From NCBI RefSeq assembly GCF_003263515.1, contig NZ_JYDE01000019.1, positions 172,086 to 236,085 of the forward strand: a stretch of 64,000 bases of DNA, written 5' to 3'. This DNA is from Rahnella inusitata (GTDB lineage: Bacteria; Pseudomonadota; Gammaproteobacteria; Enterobacterales; Enterobacteriaceae). The notes beneath the pieces are model-generated. The model ran no database searches, had not been told where the DNA came from, and saw only the letters and a list, made by a program, of their open reading frames with translations. Every line of letters starts with the position of its first letter. Within the stretch, counting starts at the first letter, position 1. A program made the translations under genes and the position numbers. This document shows positions 9,296-17,385 of this stretch, piece by piece.

Positions 9296-10456
9296 TTACT
9301 GCGGTTTGTTCAGCTTCAGCCCCAGTCCGCTGGTCAGCCCGCCAACGGTGGTGCCGACACCGGCGACGAGACCGCCTGACTGAGAGACAGATGCGCCCGC
9401 ACCGGCCGCGATACCGCCGGAATTGCTGGCGGTGGTTGTCGTCGTGCTGCTGGCCGGAACCAGAATCGTGCCGGTTTTAGACACGGCCTGTCCGGTATCG
9501 GTGACCGCCGTTCCTAATCCGGCGAGCGCCGGCGTGCTGGCAGACAGTTGTGTGCCGGCTGAACTGACGGTGCCACCGACCTGATTCAGCAGGCCGTTAA
9601 CTGGCGCGCCCAGCCCCGTTGCGCCTCCGACAGTTTGGGTGGTGTTCTGTACCTGCGCGACAACAGGCGTGACGATCCCCGTCGCCCCTGTCGTTACGCC
9701 CGAAAGCGCACCACTTTGCACGTTCTGCGCCAGCCCGTTACCGGTGTTGGTCACCAGCGTACCGACATTATTCACCAGGCCACCGGTTGCGCCGGTCACG
9801 CCGCTGAGCGGGGTTCCGGCAGTATTCGTCGCCAGTGACGTGCCAAGGCCAGACACGCCGGTGCCTAAATCAGCCACGGCTTTCGGTACGCCCGCCACGG
9901 TGGTGCCGATAGCGTTAGGATTGGTACCTAACTGGCCGATGCCGTTTTGTACGCCACTGCCGACGTCAGTGACAGCTTTGCCGGTACTATCGATAATGGT
10001 GACAACGCCGGTGCCCGCGACCGGAATATTACCGATCGGCGTCTGGCTGGCGATGCTGCTGACCTGGGTGCCAAGGCCGCTGACCGCGCCGCCCGCGTTA
10101 CTCAGGATGGTGCCAGTGGCGAGCGTGGTGGATGGCGTTCCACCCGTTCCGCTGCCCGTCCCTGTTCCTGTTCCATTTCCCGTCCCTGTGCCACTGCCGG
10201 TTCCATTTCCGGCGGTAGTGTCACCGCCGGTTGTGGTTGTTCCTGTTCCTGCTCCGGTCGTTCCGTTGCCCGCCGTCGTCGTTCCGTCACTGCCTGAAGT
10301 GGTTCCATCGCCGGACGTCGCAGAGCCGGTGGTGGATGTTTTTGCCGTATGAGAAGAACCGCCGCCACCGCTGCCACTACAGGCAGCCAGAGACAGGGCG
10401 ACCAAGATTGCGAGTGCAACCTTGTTAACATGACCAACATGAATGGTATGGCGCAT
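9296..10456 (-). CDS. Gly/Thr-rich repetitive lipoprotein, probable partner of the TpsB transporter
   Basis: A 386-residue predicted lipoprotein. ATG at 10456 is chosen because GGAGGG lies 7 bp upstream and it gives a signal peptide with lipobox LAAC, Cys26 being the lipidated residue; Ser27 at +2 argues against inner-membrane retention. Residues about 27-105 are a low-complexity GT/GS run. Residues about 110-386 are loose repeats of the pattern G-T-x-V-x-G-L-G, without the strict G-X-Y period of collagen, although such proteins are often labelled collagen-like. The gene ends 106 bp before the transporter gene on the same strand, so they are likely one operon. It has no catalytic motif. A surface or adhesive role is inference. 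Confidence 0.75.
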   Translation of the reverse strand: MRHTIHVGHVNKVALAILVALSLAACSGSGGGGSSHTAKTSTTGSATSGDGTTSGSDGTTTAGNGTTGAGTGTTTTGGDTTAGNGTGSGTGTGNGTGTGTGSGTGGTPSTTLATGTILSNAGGAVSGLGTQVSSIASQTPIGNIPVAGTGVVTIIDSTGKAVTDVGSGVQNGIGQLGTNPNAIGTTVAGVPKAVADLGTGVSGLGTSLATNTAGTPLSGVTGATGGLVNNVGTLVTNTGNGLAQNVQSGALSGVTTGATGIVTPVVAQVQNTTQTVGGATGLGAPVNGLLNQVGGTVSSAGTQLSASTPALAGLGTAVTDTGQAVSKTGTILVPASSTTTTTASNSGGIAAGAGASVSQSGGLVAGVGTTVGGLTSGLGLKLNKPQ

Positions 10457-10546
10457 GATTTGACCCTCCACGGGGGAATACGCCACAGTTGGCGTAAATT
10501 AAGCTTAAGACGAAGATTCTTAATATTCCATTTGTGTGGGGTGATT

Positions 10547-10578
10547 ATTTTGCAAACAGAATGTAGTGTTTGCAAAAT
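10547..10578. repeat. Perfect 11-bp inverted repeat, possible operator
   Basis: ATTTTGCAAAC and GTTTGCAAAAT are separated by 10 bp. Each arm holds the self-palindrome TTTGCAAA, with centres 20 bp apart, about two helical turns. It lies about 90 bp upstream of the lipoprotein start and could bind a dimeric regulator. No regulator was identified. Confidence 0.5.
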
Positions 10579-10621
10579 AAGGAATTATATTCTGTTATAG
10601 GAATTGTCTGATAAAGGCAGG

Positions 10622-10651
10622 CATAGAAGTGAAATGGATTTCACTTCTATG
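10622..10651. repeat. Near-perfect 30-bp palindrome downstream of cysG
   Basis: CATAGAAGTGAAAT, two G bases, then ATTTCACTTCTATG: 14-bp arms match exactly. It sits between the cysG stop and the divergent upstream region of the lipoprotein gene. It may act as a hairpin protecting the nirBD-cysG transcript, but there is no T run on the minus strand for a standard terminator. Confidence 0.55.
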
Positions 10652-10696
10652 AATTGATTAGAGAAATGACTTGAGTTTTGCAGAAATATCGGGGGA

Positions 10697-12079
10697 TTAC
10701 TGCGGCGTTTTACTGGCAAACCAGTTCAGTTTTTCCCGCAGACTGACCACGCTGCCGACGATGATCAGGCTCGGGCTTTGCACCTGTGTTGCCAGATGGC
10801 TCAGCTCCGTCAGCACGCCGGTGACGACCCGCTGTTGCTGGCTGGTGCCGTTCTCTACCAGCGCGACCGGCGTTTCTGCTGGCAGACCGTTTTCCAGCAA
10901 GCGGCGCTGGATTTCTCCCGCCTGTGTCAGCCCCATATAAAACACCAGTGTCTGCTGGCCTTGCGCCAGACACGCCCAGTCAAGTGCGCCGTCCTGCTTA
11001 GCATGACCGGTGATCAGCCGCACACTCTGCGCGTGGTCGCGATGGGTCAGCGGAATGCCGCTGTAGGCGGAACAGCCCGACGCTGCCGTAATACCCGGCA
11101 CGACGGAAAACGCGATGCCAGCTGCTTTCAGCGCTTCCAGCTCTTCGCCGCCACGGCCAAAAATAAATGGATCGCCGCCTTTCAGCCTGACCACCCGTTT
11201 ACCCATCTGCGCCTGTTCCAGCAGGATTTCGTTAATACGTTCCTGCGCAACGCAATGGTGTCCGGCGCGTTTGCCGACGAAAATCCGTTCGGCGTCGCGA
11301 CGTACCAGATTCAGCACGGCATCGGATACCAGCCGGTCATACACCACTACGTCCGCCAGCTGCATCTGCTGCAAACCTTTCAGCGTCAGCAAACCGGCAT
11401 CACCTGGCCCGGCGCCGACCAGTATCACTTCGCCGTGTTTATCCACCGGCTCGCTGAACAGTTCCTCCAGATACTGCTCACTCTGAGCATCGTCATTATT
11501 TGCCAGTGACTGCGCCAGACGATGATGATTGAACAGTTTTTCCCACCAGCGGCGACGTTCGGACATGTCGCTGAAATGCGTTTTGACCCGCGCCCGCAAT
11601 CCGCCCGCCACCTGCGCCAGCTTGCCCAGATGCTGCGGCAAAATGGATTCCAGACGCTCGCGGAGCAGACGCGCCAGCACCGGCGCATTGCCGCCGGAGG
11701 AGACGGCGATCATCAGCGGTGAACGGTCGATGATCGATGGCATGATCACGCTGGCGCTTTCCGGCGCATCCACCACGTTACAGAATACGCGGCGATGTTC
11801 AGCAGCTTCGCTGACTTCCTGATTGACTAAATCGGAATCGGTCGCGGCGACCACCAGCCATTTCTCATCCACCAGCAGCGGAGAGAATTCGCCTTTCAGC
11901 AGGCGGACTTTGCCTTCCTCTGCCCATACCTGAAACTGCGGCGTGAAGGTGAGGGCGTTGACCGTCAGTGCTGCGCCTGCGTCGAGCAGCAAACGCGCTT
12001 TACGTTCAGCAACGTCACCGGCACCGACCAGCAGACAGGCTCTGTTTTTTAACTGACAAAATAGGGGCAAATAATCCAT
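10697..12079 (-). CDS. cysG: Siroheme synthase (uroporphyrinogen methylase, dehydrogenase and ferrochelatase)
   Basis: Trifunctional cytosolic enzyme that makes siroheme from uroporphyrinogen III. The N-terminal dehydrogenase/ferrochelatase has the NAD motif [10 protein letters not shown] (residues 19-28), the conserved Asp104 in VVDAPE and Ser128. The C-terminal SAM-dependent methyltransferase begins near [15 protein letters not shown] at about 221. Length is 460 (E. coli 457). The frame is open 43 codons upstream, but ATG 12079 gives the known N-terminus [10 protein letters not shown]. It lies 61 bp after nirD on the same strand, so it supplies the siroheme needed by NirB; the E. coli intervening gene nirC is absent. 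Confidence 0.97.
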   Translation of the reverse strand: MDYLPLFCQLKNRACLLVGAGDVAERKARLLLDAGAALTVNALTFTPQFQVWAEEGKVRLLKGEFSPLLVDEKWLVVAATDSDLVNQEVSEAAEHRRVFCNVVDAPESASVIMPSIIDRSPLMIAVSSGGNAPVLARLLRERLESILPQHLGKLAQVAGGLRARVKTHFSDMSERRRWWEKLFNHHRLAQSLANNDDAQSEQYLEELFSEPVDKHGEVILVGAGPGDAGLLTLKGLQQMQLADVVVYDRLVSDAVLNLVRRDAERIFVGKRAGHHCVAQERINEILLEQAQMGKRVVRLKGGDPFIFGRGGEELEALKAAGIAFSVVPGITAASGCSAYSGIPLTHRDHAQSVRLITGHAKQDGALDWACLAQGQQTLVFYMGLTQAGEIQRRLLENGLPAETPVALVENGTSQQQRVVTGVLTELSHLATQVQSPSLIIVGSVVSLREKLNWFASKTPQ

Positions 12080-12140
12080 GAGCGATGATCTCATAAGCAG
12101 ATGAAAACGCCGCCCGAAGGCGGCGTGAAAGGCACGAAAA

Positions 12141-12494
12141 TTAGCCGATTTCAGCCTGAAGACTGGCGGTAGAAATTTCGACATGGCCGTCGCGCACGCG
12201 GACGTCATAGGCCGGAATCGAATGCTGATCGTCTTCCATGCAGAAGCCGTCGGTCAGGCGGAAATGCTGTTTTTTCAGCGGGCTGGCGACCCATAACTCG
12301 CCCTGATGCTCGCCGATCAGACCGCGCGATAACACGCTGGCCTGCGCAAAAGGATCGATATTGGAAAGGGCAAAAATCTGCTCATCGGCATACGGGCGGA
12401 ATAGCGCGACCTGCTCTTCACCGGCCAGCGCACAGACGCCGCAGCCCGGCAAAATGTCTTCAACAGAACAAAGTGTTAACCACTGGCTCATCAT
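12141..12494 (-). CDS. nirD: Nitrite reductase (NADH) small subunit
   Basis: Small subunit of the cytosolic assimilatory-type and detoxifying NADH nitrite reductase that reduces nitrite to ammonium. The 117-residue Rieske-like fold lacks the paired Cys-His ligands of true Rieske proteins, as is usual for NirD. The start overlaps the nirB stop by 4 bp (ATGA), a mark of translational coupling; a second ATG follows immediately, so the start may be one codon later. cysG follows 61 bp downstream. Confidence 0.95.
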   Translation of the reverse strand: MMSQWLTLCSVEDILPGCGVCALAGEEQVALFRPYADEQIFALSNIDPFAQASVLSRGLIGEHQGELWVASPLKKQHFRLTDGFCMEDDQHSIPAYDVRVRDGHVEISTASLQAEIG

Positions 12495-15040
12495 ACTTCC
12501 TCCCCGTCGGCGATCACCGTCACCGGAATGCGTTCGTCAGGGCGCGCCGGACGATGCTGTTGGCGTTCAGAAACGAACTGTACGTTCGGGTCGCGCTGCG
12601 CGCTGTTGATAAAGTGCGTGAAGCGGGTTTGCGCAGCCGGATCATTCAGCGTTTCCTGCCATTCACAAACGGCGGATTCACGCAGGCGCGCCAGCTCGGC
12701 TTCCAGCTGATCGTTCAGACCCAGTTTGTTATCGATGATCACTTTACGCAGATAGTCGATGCCGCCTTCGAGGTTGTCCATCCAGACCGAGGTGCGTTGC
12801 AACTTATCGGCGGTGCGGATGTAGAACATCATAAAGCGGTCGAGATAGCGCAGCAGCGTTTCATTGTCCAGATCGGCTGCCAGCAAATCGCCGTGGCGCG
12901 GTTTCATGCCTCCGTTGCCACAGACGTACAGGTTCCAGCCGTTTTCAGTCGCGATAATCCCGACGTCTTTACCCTGCGCTTCGGAGCACTCGCGGGTACA
13001 GCCCGATACGCCGAATTTCATTTTGTGCGGCGTGCGGATCCCTTTGTAACGGTTTTCCAGACTGATGCCGAAACCGAGGCTGTCGCCGACGCCGTAGCGA
13101 CACCAGGTGCTGCCAACGCAGGTTTTGGCCATACGCAGTGCCTTGGCATAGGCCTGACCGGTTTCGAATCCGGCATTAATCAGTTTTTGCCAGATCGCCG
13201 GTAAATCATCTTTCTGCGCGCCGAACATGCCGATACGCTGGGAGCCGGTGATCTTGGTGTAGAGATTATATTCGGCGGCAATCGCGCCAATCGCCACCAA
13301 CCCTTGCGGGGTGATTTCGCCGCCCGGTGAGCGTGGGATCACCGAATAGGTGCCGTCTTTTTGCATGTTGGCAAGGAAGACGTCGTTGGTGTCCTGCAAC
13401 GGCGTGTGCTGCGCCTTCAGCACGTAGTCATTCCAGCAGGAGGCCAGCAGTGAGCCGACGGTCGGTTTACAGACTTCACAGCCGTAGCCTTTGCCGTATT
13501 TGTTCAGCAGATCGTCGAACGAGCGGATACCTTCAACGCGGATCAGGTGATACAGCTCCTGACGGGAATAGGCGAAGTGCTCGCACAGATGATGATTTAC
13601 TTCGATGCCTTGCTTACTCAGCTCAGCATTCATTACCTGCGTGACCAGCGGAATACAGCCGCCACAGCCGGTACCGGCTTTTGTGGCGGATTTCAGCGCC
13701 GCTACTGTATGGCAGCCGCCTTGCACCGCTTTGATAATGTCGCCTTTGGTGACGTCGAAACACGAGCATATTTGCGCGCTTTCCGGCAGGGCGTCAGTAC
13801 CAATCACCGCACCGCCGCTGCCCGCATGAGCTGGCAGGATCAGCGCGTCCGGATTTTCGGGCAGTTGAATACTGTTCAGCACTAACTGGAGCAGATTGCC
13901 GTAATCGCTGGTATCGCCAACCAGTACCGCGCCGAGCAGCGTTTTGTTGTCTTCGCTGACCACCAGACGCTTATAGAGCGCTTTATTCTCATCGAGATAC
14001 ACGTAACTGCGTGCGCCCGGTGTGCGGGCGTGAGCGTCGCCGATCCCCGCGACATCAACGCCCAGCAGCTTCAGCTTGGCGCTCATATCCGCGCCGGTGA
14101 AGCTGTTATCACGGCCAAGGAGGTGATCGGCGGTGACTTGTGCCATTTTGTAGCCCGGCGCGACCAGGCCAAATGTGCGCTGATTCCACGATGCACATTC
14201 GCCGATGGCATACACGTCCGGATCGCTGGTCTGACACTGATCGTTGATAACGATGCCGCCGCGTGGTGCGATGTCCAGATCGCACTGACGCGCCAGCTTA
14301 TCCTGCGGACGGATACCGGTGGAGAAGACTATGAAATCGACTTCAAGCGAGCTGCCGTCGGCGAATTCCATGGTTTTACGCGCCGTACTGCCGCCCTGAA
14401 CGATCTCTTTGGTATTTTTTGCCGTATGAACCTGCACGCCCATGCTTTCGATTTTCTGGCGCAGCTGACTGCCGCCCATCACGTCGAGCTGTTCAGACAT
14501 CAGGCCGGGCGCAAATTCCACGACGTGCGTTTCCACGCCGAGGTTTTTCAGCGCGCCAGCGGCTTCCAGACCAAGCAGGCCACCGCCGACTACCGCACCG
14601 CGTTTACTGCGACGGGCACAGGCTTCGATGGCATGCAAATCTTCGATAGTGCGGTAAACAAAGCAGTCCTGACCGTCGGAACCGAGGATCGGCGGTACCC
14701 ACGGGTAGGAACCGGTGGCGATGATCAGTTTGTCGTACACCACCGTGCGGCCGCTGCTGGAGTGGATCACTTTCTCTTTGCGGTTCAGTGTGATGGCGCG
14801 TTCACCGATCAGCACGTTGACGTTGTGCTTCTCGTAGAACCCTTCGCGCACCAGCGAAAGCTCTTCGGCGGTGTGGTGGGAAAAATAGGAGGAAAGATGG
14901 ACGCGGTCATAGGCGACGCGCGGCTCTTCACACAGTACCGTGATATCGAACTGACCCGGCTCGGCTTTATCCAGTAAGTCTTCGATAAAGCGATGGCCGA
15001 CCATGCCGTTACCAATAATCGCGAGTCTGACTTTGCTCAT
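12491..15040 (-). CDS. nirB: Nitrite reductase (NADH) large subunit
   Basis: Catalytic subunit of NADH-dependent nitrite reductase, 849 residues (E. coli 847). Domains in order: FAD/NADH oxidoreductase with N-terminal GNGMVGHRF and the second dinucleotide motif VVGGGLLGLEAA; a BFD-like [2Fe-2S] region with CSCFDVTKGDI and GTGCGGC; and the siroheme-[4Fe-4S] domain with CVGSTWC and CTRECSEA. It reduces nitrite to ammonium with six electrons. First gene of nirB-nirD-cysG, behind an FNR/NarL-type promoter, so expression is expected to be anaerobic and nitrate/nitrite-responsive. Confidence 0.97.
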   Translation of the reverse strand: MSKVRLAIIGNGMVGHRFIEDLLDKAEPGQFDITVLCEEPRVAYDRVHLSSYFSHHTAEELSLVREGFYEKHNVNVLIGERAITLNRKEKVIHSSSGRTVVYDKLIIATGSYPWVPPILGSDGQDCFVYRTIEDLHAIEACARRSKRGAVVGGGLLGLEAAGALKNLGVETHVVEFAPGLMSEQLDVMGGSQLRQKIESMGVQVHTAKNTKEIVQGGSTARKTMEFADGSSLEVDFIVFSTGIRPQDKLARQCDLDIAPRGGIVINDQCQTSDPDVYAIGECASWNQRTFGLVAPGYKMAQVTADHLLGRDNSFTGADMSAKLKLLGVDVAGIGDAHARTPGARSYVYLDENKALYKRLVVSEDNKTLLGAVLVGDTSDYGNLLQLVLNSIQLPENPDALILPAHAGSGGAVIGTDALPESAQICSCFDVTKGDIIKAVQGGCHTVAALKSATKAGTGCGGCIPLVTQVMNAELSKQGIEVNHHLCEHFAYSRQELYHLIRVEGIRSFDDLLNKYGKGYGCEVCKPTVGSLLASCWNDYVLKAQHTPLQDTNDVFLANMQKDGTYSVIPRSPGGEITPQGLVAIGAIAAEYNLYTKITGSQRIGMFGAQKDDLPAIWQKLINAGFETGQAYAKALRMAKTCVGSTWCRYGVGDSLGFGISLENRYKGIRTPHKMKFGVSGCTRECSEAQGKDVGIIATENGWNLYVCGNGGMKPRHGDLLAADLDNETLLRYLDRFMMFYIRTADKLQRTSVWMDNLEGGIDYLRKVIIDNKLGLNDQLEAELARLRESAVCEWQETLNDPAAQTRFTHFINSAQRDPNVQFVSERQQHRPARPDERIPVTVIADGEEV

Positions 15041-15070
15041 AATTGCCTCAATTTTGATTTTCTGAGGCTA

Positions 15071-15076
15071 AACATA
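15071..15076 (-). promoter_or_regulatory. Predicted -10 element of the nirB promoter
   Basis: TATGTT on the minus strand lies where a class II FNR promoter needs its -10, with the FNR-site centre about 41 bp upstream of the implied start near 15063. Position-based inference. Confidence 0.5.
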
Positions 15077-15097
15077 ACGCGCGCGTAACAGGGGGTA

Positions 15098-15111
15098 TTG
15101 ATGCAAATCAA
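15098..15111 (-). promoter_or_regulatory. FNR binding site of nirB
   Basis: TTGATTTGCATCAA on the minus strand matches the FNR consensus TTGAT-N4-ATCAA perfectly, 58 bp from the nirB start. It implies oxygen-regulated activation of nirBD-cysG. Confidence 0.85.
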
Positions 15112-15124
15112 GCCGCTCCCAATA

Positions 15125-15140
15125 TACTCCCTAGGTGGTA
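15125..15140 (-). promoter_or_regulatory. NarL/NarP 7-2-7 site upstream of nirB
   Basis: TACCACC-TA-GGGAGTA on the minus strand is an inverted heptamer pair spaced by 2 bp. Its centre is 28 bp upstream of the FNR-site centre, the same spacing as the -69.5 and -41.5 sites known at E. coli nirB. Confidence 0.7.
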
Positions 15141-15252
15141 CTCGACTGATTTTATTGGGTTTTTATGTAACCTTTCGATTTATAAACAGTTTCAGGCTAT
15201 TGTTCTGTTATTGCATTCTTTCCACCGTCTTTCTGAATCCATGAGGTCGCGC

Positions 15253-16536
15253 GTGCCAAAAACCCTTTTGCGTACCATTAAAAATGTCCGGATGCCTGAC
15301 CGTGAGGGGCTGTGGCAAATAGATATCGAAGACGGCGTTGTCCGCCAGATCCTTTCCCAACCGCACAATGATGAGCAGGGCGATCACATTCTGGATGGCG
15401 AAGGCGGGCTGGCTATCCCGCCCTTTATCGAACCGCATATCCATCTCGACACCACTCAAACCGCCGGTCAGCCAGCGTGGAATCAGTCCGGTACGTTGTT
15501 CGAAGGCATCGAGCGATGGGCGGAACGCAAGGCGCTGCTGTCCCACGAGGACGTTAAGCAGCGCGCCTGGCAGACGCTGAAATGGCAAATCGCCAACGGT
15601 ATTCAGCATGTGCGCACGCATGTCGATGTGTCTGACCCGACGCTCACAGCGCTGAAAGCGATGCTGGAAGTGAAAGCGGAAGTCGCGCCGTGGGTAACGC
15701 TGCAAATCGTGGCGTTTCCGCAGGAGGGGATTATGTCGTACCCCGACGGCGAAGCCCTGCTCGAAGAAGCCCTGAAGCTGGGGGCCGACGTGGTGGGGGC
15801 GATCCCGCATTTTGAATTTACCCGCGAATACGGTGTGGAATCGCTGCATAAAACTTTCGCGCTGGCGAAGAAATACAACAAGCTGATCGACGTGCATTGC
15901 GATGAGATTGATGACGAGCAGTCGCGCTTTGTCGAAACCGTCGCCGCGCTGGCCCTGCGCGAAAACATGGGCGAGCGTGTGACCGCCAGCCATACCACCG
16001 CGATGCATTCCTACAATGGCGCGTATACCTCGCGGCTGTTCCGTCTGCTGAAAATGTCGGGCATTAACTTCGTTGCTAATCCACTGGTGAATATTCATTT
16101 GCAGGGGCGCTTCGATACCTATCCGAAACGTCGCGGCATCACGCGGGTGAAAGAGATGCTCGACGCCGGGATTAACGTTTGCTTTGGCCACGATGACGTT
16201 TTCGATCCCTGGTATCCGCTTGGCACCGCCAATATGTTACAAGTGCTGCACATGGGGCTGCACGTTTGCCAGCTGATGGGGTATCAGCAAATTGACCACG
16301 GCCTGAAACTCATCACGTCGTACAGCGCCCGTACCATGAATTTGCAAGGCTACGGCCTGGACACGGGCAACGCCGCAAGTCTGGTGATTCTGGCGGCGGA
16401 AAGCGGTTTCGATGCGGTTCGCCGTCAGGCGCCGGTGCGTTTTTCTGTTCGTCAGGGCGTGGTGATTGCACAAACCCGGCCAGCACAAACTGTCATTCAT
16501 CTCGATAAAGATTATCCGGTAGATTTCAACAGCTAA
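15253..16536 (+). CDS. codA: Cytosine deaminase
   Basis: Deaminates cytosine to uracil and ammonia in pyrimidine salvage. Metal-site motifs of the amidohydrolase family are present: [24 protein letters not shown] and GHDDVFDPW. Identity to E. coli CodA is high by eye over the whole length. Upstream in-frame ATGs exist at 15211 and 15241, but GTG 15253 has GAGGT 5 bp before it and gives 427 residues, the E. coli length, with the N-terminus aligning without gaps. The transporter gene codB is not adjacent; the neighbour is divergent nirB. Confidence 0.93.
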   Translation: MPKTLLRTIKNVRMPDREGLWQIDIEDGVVRQILSQPHNDEQGDHILDGEGGLAIPPFIEPHIHLDTTQTAGQPAWNQSGTLFEGIERWAERKALLSHEDVKQRAWQTLKWQIANGIQHVRTHVDVSDPTLTALKAMLEVKAEVAPWVTLQIVAFPQEGIMSYPDGEALLEEALKLGADVVGAIPHFEFTREYGVESLHKTFALAKKYNKLIDVHCDEIDDEQSRFVETVAALALRENMGERVTASHTTAMHSYNGAYTSRLFRLLKMSGINFVANPLVNIHLQGRFDTYPKRRGITRVKEMLDAGINVCFGHDDVFDPWYPLGTANMLQVLHMGLHVCQLMGYQQIDHGLKLITSYSARTMNLQGYGLDTGNAASLVILAAESGFDAVRRQAPVRFSVRQGVVIAQTRPAQTVIHLDKDYPVDFNS

Positions 16537-16681
16537 ATGCCTGAGAAATCTGATGTAATATTTTGAAATATCTGGATAAATCTTTTGAAAGCGTAAATAT
16601 AGGTAAAGGTCTGGCGCTGAGCGTAAAGGCTCTTTAGAATCAGTCAGATCTGCTGTTTGTATTCACGAGAAAGGAACCGTC

Positions 16682-17248
16682 ATGTTTAAACGTACTTTAG
16701 TGGCCTTCACTGCGCTGCTATCCCTGACTGCAATGTCGCCGGTTTTTGCTGCCGGTGAAACTCACGTAATGCTGACCACTTCAGCAGGGAATATCGAATT
16801 GGAGCTCGACAGTGCGAAGGCACCGGTTTCTGTGAAAAATTTCATCGATTACGCCCAGAGCGGTTACTACAACAACACCGTATTCCATCGCGTGATCCCA
16901 GGTTTTATGGTGCAGGGCGGCGGTTTCTCAGCTGATATGCAGCAGAAAGCCACCAAAGCGCCAATCAAGAACGAAGCCGACAACGGCCTGCGTAACCTGC
17001 GCGGCACCGTGGCCATGGCACGTACTGCCGATAAAGACAGCGCGACCAGCCAGTTCTTCATCAACGTTGCAGACAACGCCTTCCTTGATCACGGCCAGCG
17101 TGATTTCGGTTACGCCGTCTTCGGCAAAGTCGTCAAAGGGATGGATGTGGTAGACAAAATGTCTGCGGTTAAAACCGACAACGTCGGGCCATACCAGAAC
17201 GTTCCGACTACGCCGATTGTGATCCTGTCTGCGAAAGTGCTGCCTTAA
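16682..17248 (+). CDS. ppiA: Periplasmic peptidyl-prolyl isomerase A (cyclophilin)
   Basis: Cyclophilin-type proline isomerase that assists folding in the periplasm. The 188-residue precursor has a signal peptide ending VFAA near residue 24. The cyclophilin core shows [13 protein letters not shown], the MART motif, SQFFINV and [16 protein letters not shown] lies about 6 bp before the ATG. Gene location near the nir cluster agrees with E. coli, where nirBDC and ppiA are neighbours. Confidence 0.96.
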   Translation: MFKRTLVAFTALLSLTAMSPVFAAGETHVMLTTSAGNIELELDSAKAPVSVKNFIDYAQSGYYNNTVFHRVIPGFMVQGGGFSADMQQKATKAPIKNEADNGLRNLRGTVAMARTADKDSATSQFFINVADNAFLDHGQRDFGYAVFGKVVKGMDVVDKMSAVKTDNVGPYQNVPTTPIVILSAKVLP

Positions 17249-17278
17249 TAATTTTAAATGCCTGTTCGTTCCTTTCTC

Positions 17279-17305
17279 AAAGCCTCCGATCCCGGGGGCT
17301 TTTTC
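17279..17305 (+). terminator. Probable terminator after ppiA
   Basis: AAAGCCTCC and GGGGGCTTT flank a short loop, followed by TTC after the T run, 30 bp after the ppiA stop. The stem has a mismatch, so strength is uncertain. Confidence 0.6.
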
Positions 17306-17385
17306 AATTTCGTTTCTTGACGCCCATCCCGCTGACGAATAGGTTTTAATAAACGCCCTCGCGTCCTACTTTCAAGGAAAATGAA

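Noticed and set aside
9639..10352. A 237-codon open frame on the plus strand, rich in Pro and Val
   Set aside because: It is the exact antisense of the Gly/Thr-rich lipoprotein repeats, whose GC-rich codons leave the opposite strand open. There is no Shine-Dalgarno and no recognisable protein.
9296..10456. True collagen triple-helix protein
   Set aside because: Collagen needs Gly at every third residue over long runs. The repeats here do not keep that period, so the collagen-like label was not adopted.
15211..15252. Upstream ATG starts for codA
   Set aside because: They have no Shine-Dalgarno and add residues absent from CodA, while GTG 15253 has one and restores family length.
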